Below are positions 25,859 to 34,245 of a stretch of DNA of 64,000 nt, in pieces. Source of the stretch: Acetobacteraceae bacterium. GTDB lineage: Bacteria; Pseudomonadota; Alphaproteobacteria; Acetobacterales; Acetobacteraceae. The stretch spans positions 1 through 64,000 of the forward strand of contig JANWJK010000045.1 of NCBI GenBank assembly GCA_025452005.1, given 5' to 3'. A model generated the notes under the pieces. It was not told where the DNA came from, did no database searches, and saw only the letters and a list, made by a program, of their open reading frames with translations. Position 1 is the first letter of the stretch. Each line of letters opens with the position of its first letter. A program made the translations under genes and the position numbers.

Positions 25859-27139
25859 CTACACCGTCTGCAGGATCGCTTCCTGCTTCATCTCCGGCGT
25901 CAGCTCCACGCGCCAGTCCTTGCTGCGCGGCAGCACCGCCTCGTGTGCCCGCAGCCCGTAGTAGCTGGTGCCGGTGCCGTCAGGTGAACCGCCCGCCTCC
26001 ACCGTCTTCACCGCCTGACGCAGCAGCTTGCGCGCCTGGATGATCGCCTTGTCGGCCGGGCCGAGATGCTCCTTCGAACGATCGACGATCCGCCCCATGC
26101 TCTCCTGGAGCGCGCGGTCCTGCGCGTTGATGCCGTCGATGCCTGAGAAGGTCTCGGTCCGCTGCACATCGCGGTCCAGCAGGTAGTCGTTGGAGCGGTT
26201 CGCCTTTGACCGGAACGTCAGCGGATCGACATGCAGCGGTCCGTTGCCGAGCCCGCGCTCGAGCTTGTCCTCTTCAGTCAGCGGTCCGTCGGGACAGTAG
26301 CTCCAGTTGTAGACCATGCAGTTCCCGTCATCCATCGGCACCCAGATGTGGCCGGCATCGAGATCCAGGCCGCTCTCCGAACGCGATGGCCTGATCTGGT
26401 GGAACGGCATGATGAAATGATAGGTGCGGATGTGTACATCGTCGCTGCCATCCAGCGGCCGGATGCCGGCGTACTGGTAGCCGTAGTCGGTGACGTCGAC
26501 GACGAGCTTCGGCGCCTTGCCGCGCACGAACGGGTTGGATGGCTTGATGCCGCCGCGCTTGGAGGCGTCCGTCAGCAGCCGGTGCAGGATCGGTGCGTGA
26601 GAGGTGTCGATGCCGCCTTCCAGCGCCTGTAGCCAGTTGCACTCCTCGATCACCTTGGTGACGTGGCGATTGGCCTCCGGCGCCTGCGTCCAGGCGAATT
26701 TTGGCAGCGGCGGCATCTTCTCCGCTGGGCCGAGATACGCCCATACGATGCCACCGAGCTCGCAGGTCGGATACGCGGTGACCCGCACCTTGTGCTTGAA
26801 GTCGTACTCCTCCGGTTCGTTCATCATGTCGATGCAGGCGCCGGAGACGTCGAACTTCCAGCCATGATAGATGCAGCGCAGGCCACATTCTTCGTTGCGC
26901 CCGAAATACAGCGAGACGCGACGGTGCGGGCAGAATTCCTCGATCAGGCCGATGCGGCCCTCGGTGTCCCTGAACGCCACCAGGTCCTCGCCGAGCAGGC
27001 GGACGCGTGCCGGCGGGCCATCGGGCTCGGCGACTTCGCGCGAGAGCAGCGCGGGAAGCCAGTACATGCGCATCGCGTTGCCCATGGGGGTGCCCTGTCC
27101 CACCCGGGTGACGAGTTCGTTTTCCTCGCGTGACAGCAT
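25859..27139 (-). CDS. Aromatic ring-hydroxylating dioxygenase, Rieske large subunit
   Basis: A 426-residue oxygenase component. The Rieske [2Fe-2S] ligands are C70-P-H72 (EFCPHRR) and C89-x2-H92 (RCIYHGWKF). The mononuclear iron site is in EGGIDTSHAPILHRL, in the D-x2-H-x4-H arrangement seen in phthalate-dioxygenase-type enzymes, which are homomeric alpha-only oxygenases. It should insert oxygen into, or demethylate, an aromatic carboxylate or ether with a separate reductase, which is not encoded nearby. The ATG at 27139 has a GGAAGGAG ribosome site. Downstream in the same direction from the extradiol dioxygenase and amine oxidase genes, it may belong to the same catabolic set, though a palindromic repeat intervenes. 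Confidence 0.88.
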   Translation of the reverse strand: MLSREENELVTRVGQGTPMGNAMRMYWLPALLSREVAEPDGPPARVRLLGEDLVAFRDTEGRIGLIEEFCPHRRVSLYFGRNEECGLRCIYHGWKFDVSGACIDMMNEPEEYDFKHKVRVTAYPTCELGGIVWAYLGPAEKMPPLPKFAWTQAPEANRHVTKVIEECNWLQALEGGIDTSHAPILHRLLTDASKRGGIKPSNPFVRGKAPKLVVDVTDYGYQYAGIRPLDGSDDVHIRTYHFIMPFHQIRPSRSESGLDLDAGHIWVPMDDGNCMVYNWSYCPDGPLTEEDKLERGLGNGPLHVDPLTFRSKANRSNDYLLDRDVQRTETFSGIDGINAQDRALQESMGRIVDRSKEHLGPADKAIIQARKLLRQAVKTVEAGGSPDGTGTSYYGLRAHEAVLPRSKDWRVELTPEMKQEAILQTV

Positions 27140-27207
27140 CAGCGTGCTCCTTCCCTGAACTACAACCAGCCTAGACCGAGGCTGCCACCGCGACAACGCG
27201 GGTTCCT

Positions 27208-27289
27208 TGTCATTGCGAGGAGCGAAAGCGACGAAGCAATCCCCATGGGGTGAGAACCTTCAGGGGGCTTCGCTTCGCTCGCAATGACA
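27208..27289. repeat. Palindromic intergenic repeat, copy C
   Basis: An 82-base inverted repeat of the TGTCATTGCGAGGAGCG family, opening at 27208 and closing with CGCTTCGCTCGCAATGACA. The left arm has one extra A (GCGAAAGCGACG). The centre (GGGGTGAGAACCTTCAGGG) differs from the other copies. It sits between the extradiol dioxygenase stop and the Rieske oxygenase start. Confidence 0.88.
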
Positions 27290-27317
27290 CGAGGCGGGTG
27301 ACCCCATGGCCCAACCG

Positions 27318-28301
27318 TCAGCGCCGCATTGCGTCCCACCACGGACACACGCCGCTCATCCGGTGAAAGTTGCCCTCCATCACCTGCAGCGGCGCGCGTA
27401 TCGCGTCCGGCGCTGCCATGGGAGGCGCGCCGTCGGGCCCCATCGCATCGAACAGGCCGTGATGGCCCCAGAAGCTGGCAACGGATGTCATCTCCTCCGG
27501 CTGCCACGTTGCATCGTCGACCTCCACACCGCCCCAGCCATATTCCACGAGGATGTCCGATGGCGTGTGCATATAGAATGACGTGACCAGGTCGTTCGGA
27601 TGCCGGCCGAGCGTTGCGACGATGCGGTCCTTCTCGCCCTGAGCGATGTCGTAACCCTGCCCGACATCGTCGAACGAATACAGTTCCACCATGAGGTGGT
27701 GCATGCCGGTGTGCGGTGCCTCGAACAGCGCCACGCTGTGATGGCGTGGGTTCGCATGCAGGAAGTACGCGGTGATCGGCTTTCGGATGAAGTCGCTGAT
27801 GCGGAAGCCCAGCAGGTCGCGATAGAACGCCAGCGCCGGTTCGATGCTGGTCACCATCAGCACCGCATGGCCCATGCCGAGCGGCCCGGTGCGGAAGCCG
27901 GAGATGGAGCGGCCGGGACGGAACGGCTCGTCGGCGATCTGCGCCCCGTGGAACGCCTCCAGCCGATTCCCTGACGGATCGGCGAACGAGATCAGGCCGC
28001 TGACGAAGCGCTGATCGGCGAGCGTGCCCGGCTCGCGCTTCACGGCGACGCCAGCCGCTTCAAGGCGCGCGGCAAGCGCATCGAGTGCCCTGGCGTCGGC
28101 AACCTCCCAGCCGAAATAGCGCTGCCCTTCCGGCATGGAGCTATCGATCACCAGCCGCTGCTTGCGATCGTCCATACGGAATGCGCGCACGCCGGCGCCG
28201 CGATCCACCGCCTGCATGCCGAGCCAGTTGGTCGCGTAGTTCGTCCAGTCGTCCAGCTTGCCCGTGCCGATGCCGAGATAGCCGAGTGCCTGGATGCTCA
28301 T
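27318..28301 (-). CDS. VOC-fold extradiol dioxygenase, 2,3-dihydroxybiphenyl dioxygenase-like
   Basis: A 327-residue two-domain type I extradiol dioxygenase. The N-terminal VOC module (MSIQALGYLGIGTGKLDDWTNYA to about 125) is inactive in this family. The C-terminal module supplies the iron ligands: His in LGMGHAVLMV (about 143), His in GMHHLMVELYS (about 209) and Glu in ILVEYGWGG (about 260). It should cleave a catechol-type ring next to the hydroxyls. The neighbours (Rieske oxygenase downstream, amine oxidase upstream by 27 bases) fit a degradative pathway. The catechol substrate is unknown. Confidence 0.87.
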   Translation of the reverse strand: MSIQALGYLGIGTGKLDDWTNYATNWLGMQAVDRGAGVRAFRMDDRKQRLVIDSSMPEGQRYFGWEVADARALDALAARLEAAGVAVKREPGTLADQRFVSGLISFADPSGNRLEAFHGAQIADEPFRPGRSISGFRTGPLGMGHAVLMVTSIEPALAFYRDLLGFRISDFIRKPITAYFLHANPRHHSVALFEAPHTGMHHLMVELYSFDDVGQGYDIAQGEKDRIVATLGRHPNDLVTSFYMHTPSDILVEYGWGGVEVDDATWQPEEMTSVASFWGHHGLFDAMGPDGAPPMAAPDAIRAPLQVMEGNFHRMSGVCPWWDAMRR

Positions 28302-28328
28302 GTTTGGTACCTCCTGCCAGCGATATTA

Positions 28329-29594
28329 TCACGCCGCGATGCGCGCCGCATCCTGTCCGCTGATCCAGGCGCCCGCGACGGTGCCGGCCATCCCGTTGTG
28401 GCAGGCCTCCCCGGCGAACAGCAGACGACCGTCCGCCAATGGCTGGGCCAGCGCGATGCGCGCATCGGCATCGCCCGGCCGCACGAAGGAATAGGCGCCG
28501 CGCACGAACGGATCGGCGTCCCAGCGCGTGACCAGCGTCTGGCCGCCGCCGAACAGCCGATCCACCCGGCCGCCAAACAGCGCACGCAACTGCCCGAGCG
28601 CGAAATCCACTGCCGCCGCCTCGCCGGCGCGCGCCAGTTCCCAGGCGACCGGGCCGCCGACCCAGCCCTGAACGTAGTCGCGCTTATAGGGCCAGCACTG
28701 AAACCCCATGGTGGGATCGCCGCTGCGCTTCACTTGGCGGTCGACCGAGCAGTGCAGTGGCAGGTCGAGCCGATCCGGTCCAGTGGCACGCAACGCCACC
28801 TTCATCGCCAGCCCCATCGGCAGCGCATGGATCGAGGACAGCACCTCTGGCGGCAAGGGCGGATCGAACGCGATCGCGCCGGCCGCCAGCACGCCGGTGG
28901 AAACGGTAACGATTGCCGAGCGCGCAGTGACCCGGCCACGTAGCGTCTCGACCGACACTCCGGAGCCATTCCAGGACACCTTCGTCACCGGTGTCGCCCA
29001 CCTGATGTCGAGGCCCTCGCCAAGACGACGGGCGACGAAGGCGCCGATGCCGCCCTGCGGCACCAGGTTGCTGCCCGACAGCAGGTTGCGATACCAATCG
29101 CGCAGGCTGAACTCCTCGGCGCCGGCACAGCAGATGATCGGGCCTTCCCATGTCTCGACCGTCACTGCCCACGGATCGTCCGGCATGGACCGCGCCACCT
29201 CCGCCATCGGCACATCGTCGCGCGTGCGCAGGATGTCGGCGGCCCTGTCCTCATAGCGCTGCCAGGCGCCGCCGTAGTCGGCATATTCCTCCGCCGTTGC
29301 CTCGCGCGTGCCGACAAAGGTGCGTTCCACCCGCAGTTCGTCGGAGCGCAGCAACGTGTCGCCCACCGCGCGGGCGATCGGCACCAGCGGGTTGATCTCT
29401 GCGCTGTGCAGCCACACCGCGCCCATGTCGAACCACACCCCGCCAAGCTGTGCGGGATGCGTGGTCCAGGCGCGCCCGCCGATGCGGTCCGACGCCTCCA
29501 GCACGAGCGCGCTGCGGCCGGCGGCGCGCAGGGCCGTCGCTGCGCCCAGCCCGGCCAGGCCGGCGCCGATCACTGCCACATCGACATCTGACAC
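28329..29594 (-). CDS. Flavin-containing amine oxidase family protein
   Basis: A 421-residue FAD enzyme of the monoamine oxidase fold. The dinucleotide motif is VAVIGAGLAGLGAATAL (residues 6-22), followed by VLEASDRIGGRAWT. The C-terminal FAD contact is LLFAGEACHNGMAGTVAGAWISG. It probably oxidises a primary or secondary amine to an imine with release of hydrogen peroxide; the substrate is not predictable. It is the first gene of a minus-strand group with the extradiol dioxygenase and perhaps the Rieske oxygenase. It is divergent from the acyl-CoA dehydrogenase, with only 38 bases between the starts. Confidence 0.88.
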   Translation of the reverse strand: MSDVDVAVIGAGLAGLGAATALRAAGRSALVLEASDRIGGRAWTTHPAQLGGVWFDMGAVWLHSAEINPLVPIARAVGDTLLRSDELRVERTFVGTREATAEEYADYGGAWQRYEDRAADILRTRDDVPMAEVARSMPDDPWAVTVETWEGPIICCAGAEEFSLRDWYRNLLSGSNLVPQGGIGAFVARRLGEGLDIRWATPVTKVSWNGSGVSVETLRGRVTARSAIVTVSTGVLAAGAIAFDPPLPPEVLSSIHALPMGLAMKVALRATGPDRLDLPLHCSVDRQVKRSGDPTMGFQCWPYKRDYVQGWVGGPVAWELARAGEAAAVDFALGQLRALFGGRVDRLFGGGQTLVTRWDADPFVRGAYSFVRPGDADARIALAQPLADGRLLFAGEACHNGMAGTVAGAWISGQDAARIAA

Positions 29595-29632
29595 GCCGGC
29601 AACCTATCGTGGCGACAGCAAGGAGGCCAGCC

Positions 29633-30769
29633 ATGCCCGATCACGCCCAAATCGGCGCCGACTCCCTGGTCATCGACATGGCGCGCCGGTTCGCCACCGA
29701 ACGGTTGGCGCCGGGTGCCGCGGCGCGCGAGAAGGCGGGTGCCATCGAGCCGGAGATCATTGCTGAGCTCGGCGAGCTTGGCATCTTCGGTGCGACAACG
29801 CCGGCGCAGTGGGACGGATCGGAGATCGATCCGGTGACCTACGCGCTGCTGCTGGAGGAGATCGCCGCCGGCGACGGCTCGGTGTCCACAATGGTGAGCG
29901 TGCACAACTCTCCCACCTGCATCATCTTCGACCGGTACGGCACCGATGCGCAGAAGGACCGCTGGCTGCGGCCGTTGGCCACCGGCACCGCGGTGGGCTC
30001 GTTCGCGCTGACCGAGCCGCAGGCGGGATCCGATGCGTCGAACCTGCGCACGCGGGCGGTGCGGAAAGGCGACCGGTATGTAATCAACGGGAACAAGCAG
30101 TTCATTTCGTCGGCCAGCGTGCCGGGGAGCACGGTGCTGTTCGCGGTCACCGATCCGTCGGCCGGGCGCAAGGGCATCTCGTGCTTCGTCGTGGACAAGG
30201 CGGCGTCTGGCTACGTGGTGGTGCGCAAGGAGGAGAAGCTGGGGCAGAAGGCGTCGGAAACCTGCGCGCTGGCGTTCGAGGACATGGAGGTGCCGGAGGA
30301 CCAGCGCATCGGCGCCGAGGGCGAAGGCTACAAGATCGCGCTGTCCACGCTGGAGAGCGGTCGTATCGGCATCGCGGCGCAGAGCGTGGGGATGGCCCGG
30401 GCGGCGCTGGACTATGCTGTGCAGTACGCCAAGGAGCGGCAGGCATTCGGCGGGCGGATCATTGATTTCCAGGCGGTGGGCTTCCGGCTGGCCGACGCCA
30501 AGACGAAACTTGAGGCGGCGCGGCAATTGACGCTGCACGCGGCGCGGCTGAAGGCGGAGGGCCAGCCGGCGCTGGAGGCTGCCTGCATGGCGAAGCTGTT
30601 CGCTAGTGAGGCGGCGGAGGCGGTGTGCACCGTGGCGATCCAAACTTTGGGAGGGTATGGGTACCTCGCAGATTATCCGGTGGAACGGATCTACCGCGAC
30701 GTGCGGGTGTGCCAGATCTATGAGGGCACGTCGGATGTGCAGAAGCTGATATTGCAGCGGATGCTGTAG
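29633..30769 (+). CDS. Acyl-CoA dehydrogenase
   Basis: A 378-residue FAD-dependent dehydrogenase introducing a C2-C3 double bond in acyl-CoA. Family landmarks are FALTEPQAGSDASNLRTRA (FAD/substrate loop, about 122-140), NGNKQFISSA, the EKLGQKASETCALAFEDMEVP segment, RQAFGGRIIDFQAVGFRLAD, TLGGYGYLADYPVERIYRDVRVCQIYEGTSDVQ with the catalytic base E364, and the terminal helix LILQRML. The ATG at 29633 has AAGGAGG nine bases ahead. It appears monocistronic; the next gene downstream is on the other strand. Confidence 0.93.
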   Translation: MPDHAQIGADSLVIDMARRFATERLAPGAAAREKAGAIEPEIIAELGELGIFGATTPAQWDGSEIDPVTYALLLEEIAAGDGSVSTMVSVHNSPTCIIFDRYGTDAQKDRWLRPLATGTAVGSFALTEPQAGSDASNLRTRAVRKGDRYVINGNKQFISSASVPGSTVLFAVTDPSAGRKGISCFVVDKAASGYVVVRKEEKLGQKASETCALAFEDMEVPEDQRIGAEGEGYKIALSTLESGRIGIAAQSVGMARAALDYAVQYAKERQAFGGRIIDFQAVGFRLADAKTKLEAARQLTLHAARLKAEGQPALEAACMAKLFASEAAEAVCTVAIQTLGGYGYLADYPVERIYRDVRVCQIYEGTSDVQKLILQRML

Positions 30770-30870
30770 TCATTGTGACTGACGCAAGACAGTCCTCAAT
30801 GCGTCATTAGAAGGCAAGACCGAAGTTGGATCAGGCGCTGGTCGATGCGCTGCCGCGGCCGTGGCGCACG

Positions 30871-31239
30871 CTACACCGAAGCCTTCTCATCTTCGCGCAA
30901 CGCACGCTCCACCGCCTCAGGCTCCCGCGCGATCACTGCCAGGTATGCCAGCATCGCGCTGTCCGGCTGCGTGCGGCCCTGCTCCAGGTCACGCAGCCGC
31001 GCGACATTGATCCGGTACACCTCGGCGAACTGCCGCTGGCACAGTCCGGTGCGCGCGCGCACCGACTGCACCCGTCGCGCCAGACGCACCCGCTCCAGCT
31101 CCTCATCGGTCAAGGGAGGATTGTCGGGATCGGATTCCGCCGCTGCCGTGATCTCCTCGTCCGTCATGGCATCCAGCCGTGCCCGCGCCTCCTTGCTCAT
31201 CTTCGGCGGGTTGTTCGGATCGAGGATAAATCGACGCAT
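30871..31239 (-). CDS. HTH antitoxin paired with BrnT
   Basis: A 122-residue protein with a C-terminal XRE-like helix-turn-helix (about 63-105: TGLCQRQFAEVYRINVARLRDLEQGRTQPDS) and an acidic N-terminal half (DAMTDEEITAAAESDPDNPPLTDEE) that would suit toxin binding. It overlaps the BrnT-like gene by 137 bases in a different frame. Antitoxins of BrnT modules usually neutralise the toxin and repress the shared promoter; here the XRE-type fold replaces the ribbon-helix-helix BrnA of Brucella. Role inferred from pairing and fold. Confidence 0.75.
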   Translation of the reverse strand: MRRFILDPNNPPKMSKEARARLDAMTDEEITAAAESDPDNPPLTDEELERVRLARRVQSVRARTGLCQRQFAEVYRINVARLRDLEQGRTQPDSAMLAYLAVIAREPEAVERALREDEKASV

Positions 31240-31507
31240 AAACCCTGGTCTCCTTTACGTTGGATCGACGGGCCGAGATGATCCGAACGGCGCCTTTTCG
31301 CTCCGTGTACACCACCGTGAAGAGCTCGCCATCGACGGCTCCGACTGCCTGGCGGCGGAACTCCCCGTCTGCCGCGTGTGAAGCGTCGAAGTCTGCCCGC
31401 GTCTCATCAAAAAACACGCGAACCGCAAATTCGAATTCTACGGCATGTTTGGCGAAGTTGCTCGCAGCCTTGGTGTCATCCCATTTGTATCGCTCATCGT
31501 TACTCAT
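31103..31507 (-). CDS. brnT: BrnT-family ribonuclease toxin with C-terminal extension
   Basis: The first 85 or so residues match BrnT toxins: YKWDDTKAASNFAKHAVEFEFAVRVFFDE, then DGELFTVVYTERKGAVRIISARRSNVKETRVYA. BrnT folds like RelE and cleaves mRNA when released from its antitoxin. The usual stop close to the antitoxin start is missing, so the frame runs on for about 46 codons through the antitoxin gene, with a low-complexity tail (AEDEQGGAGTAGCHDGRGDHG) that is unlikely to fold. The ATG at 31507 is preferred; a TTG at 31531 is also in frame. Confidence 0.78.
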   Translation of the reverse strand: MSNDERYKWDDTKAASNFAKHAVEFEFAVRVFFDETRADFDASHAADGEFRRQAVGAVDGELFTVVYTERKGAVRIISARRSNVKETRVYASIYPRSEQPAEDEQGGAGTAGCHDGRGDHGSGGIRSRQSSLDR

Positions 31508-31616
31508 GCGGGATTTCCGTATAGCTGTCAACCACCCCTGGCAGCAGCTGTGAGTTCCCTTCCATCCCCGCTGGTGATCTACTTTCCGTTAAACTCGCCC
31601 GGGAGGCAGCCGCGTC

Positions 31617-32858
31617 ATGAAGTTCATGTGGTTCCACCTGATGCCGTACACCGAACTGCCGGACGACTTCCGCGAGAAGCATCCGTCGGTGTGGGTCGAC
31701 ATCCATTCCTCGCTGTTCGACCCGAAGCGCGCGCACCACATGTACAACGACTTCATGGATGAGCTCGAATACGCTGCCTCCTGCGGCTACGACGCGATCT
31801 GCGTCAACGAGCACCATTCCAACGGCTACGGCCTCATGCCCTCGCCCAACCTGATCGCCTCGTCGCTGTCCCGCCGCACCACGAACACGACGATCTGCGT
31901 AATGGGCAACTCGCTGGCGCTGTACAACCCGCCAACCCGTGTGGCGGAAGAGTTCGCGATGATCGACTGCATCTCTGGCGGCCGGCTGATCGCGGGATTT
32001 CCGGTCGGCACGCCGATGGACGACTGCTTCGCCTACGGCCAGAACCCCTCGCAACTGCGCGAGCGCTATTACGAGGCGCACGATCTGGTGATGAAGGCCT
32101 GGCAGCATCCAGACACGTTCGCGTTCAACGGCCGCTACAACCAGCAGCGCTACGTCAACATCTGGCCGCGCCCGGTGCAGCGACCGCATCCGCCGGTGTG
32201 GATACCCGGCGGCGGCTCGATCGAGACCTGGCAGTGGTGCGCCGAGATGGACTACGTCTATTCGTTCCTGTCCTATTTCGGACACAAGGTCGGCCGCGCG
32301 ACCATGGACGGCTATTGGGCGGAGATGGATCGCCTCGGCAAGGACCGCAATCCATATCGCGCCGGCTTCGCCCAGGCGGTCGCCGTGGCGGAGACGCGCG
32401 AGCAGGCAATCGAGATCTACACCGAGGCGGCCGAGTACTTCTTCCTTCGCTGCCTGCACGTCGATCCGCGCTTCGCCGCGCCACCCGGCTATACCACCGA
32501 GGCCACCATGCGCTTCGGCTACACCAGCCAGGTCAGCGCCGCCGCCGCGCGCTCGCAGATGCGGCCGACCGAGATGAAGGAACTGGTGGATGCCGGCTAC
32601 CTGGTGATCGGCTCGCCGGACGAGGTGGTGGAGCAGATCGACGAACTCGCCAACAACCTGCATGTCGGGAACCTGATGCTGCTCATGCAGTTCGGCAACA
32701 TGAGCAAGGAGCTTACCAAGTACAACACGAAGCTGTTCGCCGAACGCGTGATGCCGAAGCTGCACGACAAGTTCGCCGATTACGAACACCGGTGGTGGCC
32801 GAAGCCGATGGACACCGCGCAACGCGCCGAGCTGCCGGCCTATGCACCAGCCCACTAA
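31617..32858 (+). CDS. LLM-class (luciferase-like) flavin-dependent oxidoreductase, copy 1
   Basis: A 413-residue bacterial-luciferase-fold protein using reduced FMN or F420. Characteristic features are MWFHLMPYTELP at the start, DAICVNEHHSNGYGLMPSPNLIASSL, GNSLALYNPPTRVAEEFAMIDCISGGRLIAGFPVG, PPVWIPGGGSIETWQWCAE and the C-terminal MLLMQFGNMSKELTKYNTKLF. It is probably a monooxygenase acting on an organic compound supplied by a separate flavin reductase. It is closely similar along its whole length to the gene at 32986; the two are a tandem duplication. The ATG at 31617 directly opens the conserved sequence. Confidence 0.9.
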   Translation: MKFMWFHLMPYTELPDDFREKHPSVWVDIHSSLFDPKRAHHMYNDFMDELEYAASCGYDAICVNEHHSNGYGLMPSPNLIASSLSRRTTNTTICVMGNSLALYNPPTRVAEEFAMIDCISGGRLIAGFPVGTPMDDCFAYGQNPSQLRERYYEAHDLVMKAWQHPDTFAFNGRYNQQRYVNIWPRPVQRPHPPVWIPGGGSIETWQWCAEMDYVYSFLSYFGHKVGRATMDGYWAEMDRLGKDRNPYRAGFAQAVAVAETREQAIEIYTEAAEYFFLRCLHVDPRFAAPPGYTTEATMRFGYTSQVSAAAARSQMRPTEMKELVDAGYLVIGSPDEVVEQIDELANNLHVGNLMLLMQFGNMSKELTKYNTKLFAERVMPKLHDKFADYEHRWWPKPMDTAQRAELPAYAPAH

Positions 32859-32867
32859 CTCCACCCC

Positions 32868-32965
32868 TGTCATTGCGACGAGCGAAGAGACGAAGCAATC
32901 CCCATCGAGTTGTGCGCGCACAGTGTGATGGAGATTGCTTCGTCGGCTACGCCTCCGCTCATGAC
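32868..32965. repeat. Palindromic intergenic repeat, copy D, between duplicated genes
   Basis: A 98-base member of the TGTCATTGCGAGGAGCG family with degenerate arms (left TGTCATTGCGACGAGCGAAG, right CGGCTACGCCTCCGCTCATGAC). It begins nine bases after the stop of the first luciferase-like gene and ends 20 bases before the start of the second, filling the spacer of the tandem pair. Confidence 0.85.
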
Positions 32966-32985
32966 GAATGATGAAGGACCATCCA

Positions 32986-34245
32986 ATGCGCCTGATGTGG
33001 TTCCACCTGATGCCCTACACCGAACTGCCGGCGGGCTTCCGCGACCAGCACCCATCGGTCTGGGTGGACATCCACTCCTCGCTGTTCGATCCGCGTCGCG
33101 CGCACCACATGTACAACGATTTCATGGACGAGCTCGAATACGCCGCCGATTGCGGCTTCGACGCGGTGTGCGTCAACGAGCACCATTCCAACGGCTACGG
33201 CCTGATGCCGTCGCCCAACCTGATCGCCTCGTCGCTCGCGCGACGCACCACCGACACGGCGATCTGTGTCATGGGCAACTCGCTGGCATTGTACAACCCG
33301 CCGACCCGCGTGGCGGAAGAGTTCGCGATGATCGACTGCATCTCCGGCGGCCGTCTGATCGCGGGCTTTCCGGTCGGTTCGCCGATGGACACCTGCTACG
33401 CCTACGGCCAGAACCCGTCGTTGCTGCGTGACCGCTACCACGAGGCGCACGACCTCATCCTGCGCGCCTGGACCGATCGCGACACCTTCGCGTTCAATGG
33501 CCGCTTCAATCAACAGCGCTACGTCAACATCTGGCCTCGACCGGTCCAGGATCCGCATCCGCCGATCTGGGTGCCAGGCGGCGGATCGATCGAGACCTGG
33601 CAGTGGTGCGCCGAAATGGACTACGTGTACTGCTACCTCAGCTATTACGGCTACAAGGTCGGCCGCGACACGATGGACGGTTTCTGGAACGAAATGGCCA
33701 AGCTCGGCAAGGACCGCAATCCCTACCGCGCCGGCTTCCTCCAGTTCGTCGGTGTCGGCGAGAGTCGCCAGCACGCCATGGACCTCTACGGCGAGGCGGC
33801 GGAATACTTCTACGGCAACTGCTTGCACATCGATCCGCGTTTCGCTGTCCCACCCGGCTATGCGACGGAGGCGACACAGCGACTCGGCCTGCAAAGCCAG
33901 GTCGCCAAGGCGGCGTCCTACTCCGACAAGTTCAACAAGCTTGCGCGCGAGATGGATGCCATCGTCGATCTCGGCTACGTCATCATCGGCTCGCCCGACG
34001 AGGTGGCGGAGCAGTTGCGCGAGGTCGCGGTCAACCTGAACGTCGGCAACCTGATGCTGCTTCTGCAGTTCGGCAACATGAGCAAGGAGCTGACAAAGTA
34101 CAACTCACGGCTGTTCGCCGATGCGGTGATGCCTAAACTGAAGCCGCTGTTCAGCGAGTGGCAGCACCGGTGGTGGCCGCAGCCGATGGCGGCCACGCAA
34201 CGCGCCGCGGTTCCCGCCTACGCGCCGCGTCTCGCTGCGGAATAG
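32986..34245 (+). CDS. LLM-class (luciferase-like) flavin-dependent oxidoreductase, copy 2
   Basis: A 419-residue paralogue of the preceding gene with the same domain layout: MRLMWFHLMPYTELPAGFRDQHPS, VNEHHSNGYGLMPSPNLIASSLARR, SGGRLIAGFPVGSPMDTCYAYGQNPSLL, PPIWVPGGGSIETWQWCAEMDYVYCY and LLLQFGNMSKELTKYN. Differences concentrate in the 340-390 region (SQVAKAASYSDKFNKLAREMDA against SQVSAAAARSQMRPTEMKE), so substrate range may differ. The ATG at 32986 is chosen over one 18 bases upstream because the paralogue starts at the same place. Its stop abuts the next start (TAGATG), so it is translationally linked to the FAD monooxygenase. Confidence 0.9.
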   Translation: MRLMWFHLMPYTELPAGFRDQHPSVWVDIHSSLFDPRRAHHMYNDFMDELEYAADCGFDAVCVNEHHSNGYGLMPSPNLIASSLARRTTDTAICVMGNSLALYNPPTRVAEEFAMIDCISGGRLIAGFPVGSPMDTCYAYGQNPSLLRDRYHEAHDLILRAWTDRDTFAFNGRFNQQRYVNIWPRPVQDPHPPIWVPGGGSIETWQWCAEMDYVYCYLSYYGYKVGRDTMDGFWNEMAKLGKDRNPYRAGFLQFVGVGESRQHAMDLYGEAAEYFYGNCLHIDPRFAVPPGYATEATQRLGLQSQVAKAASYSDKFNKLAREMDAIVDLGYVIIGSPDEVAEQLREVAVNLNVGNLMLLLQFGNMSKELTKYNSRLFADAVMPKLKPLFSEWQHRWWPQPMAATQRAAVPAYAPRLAAE

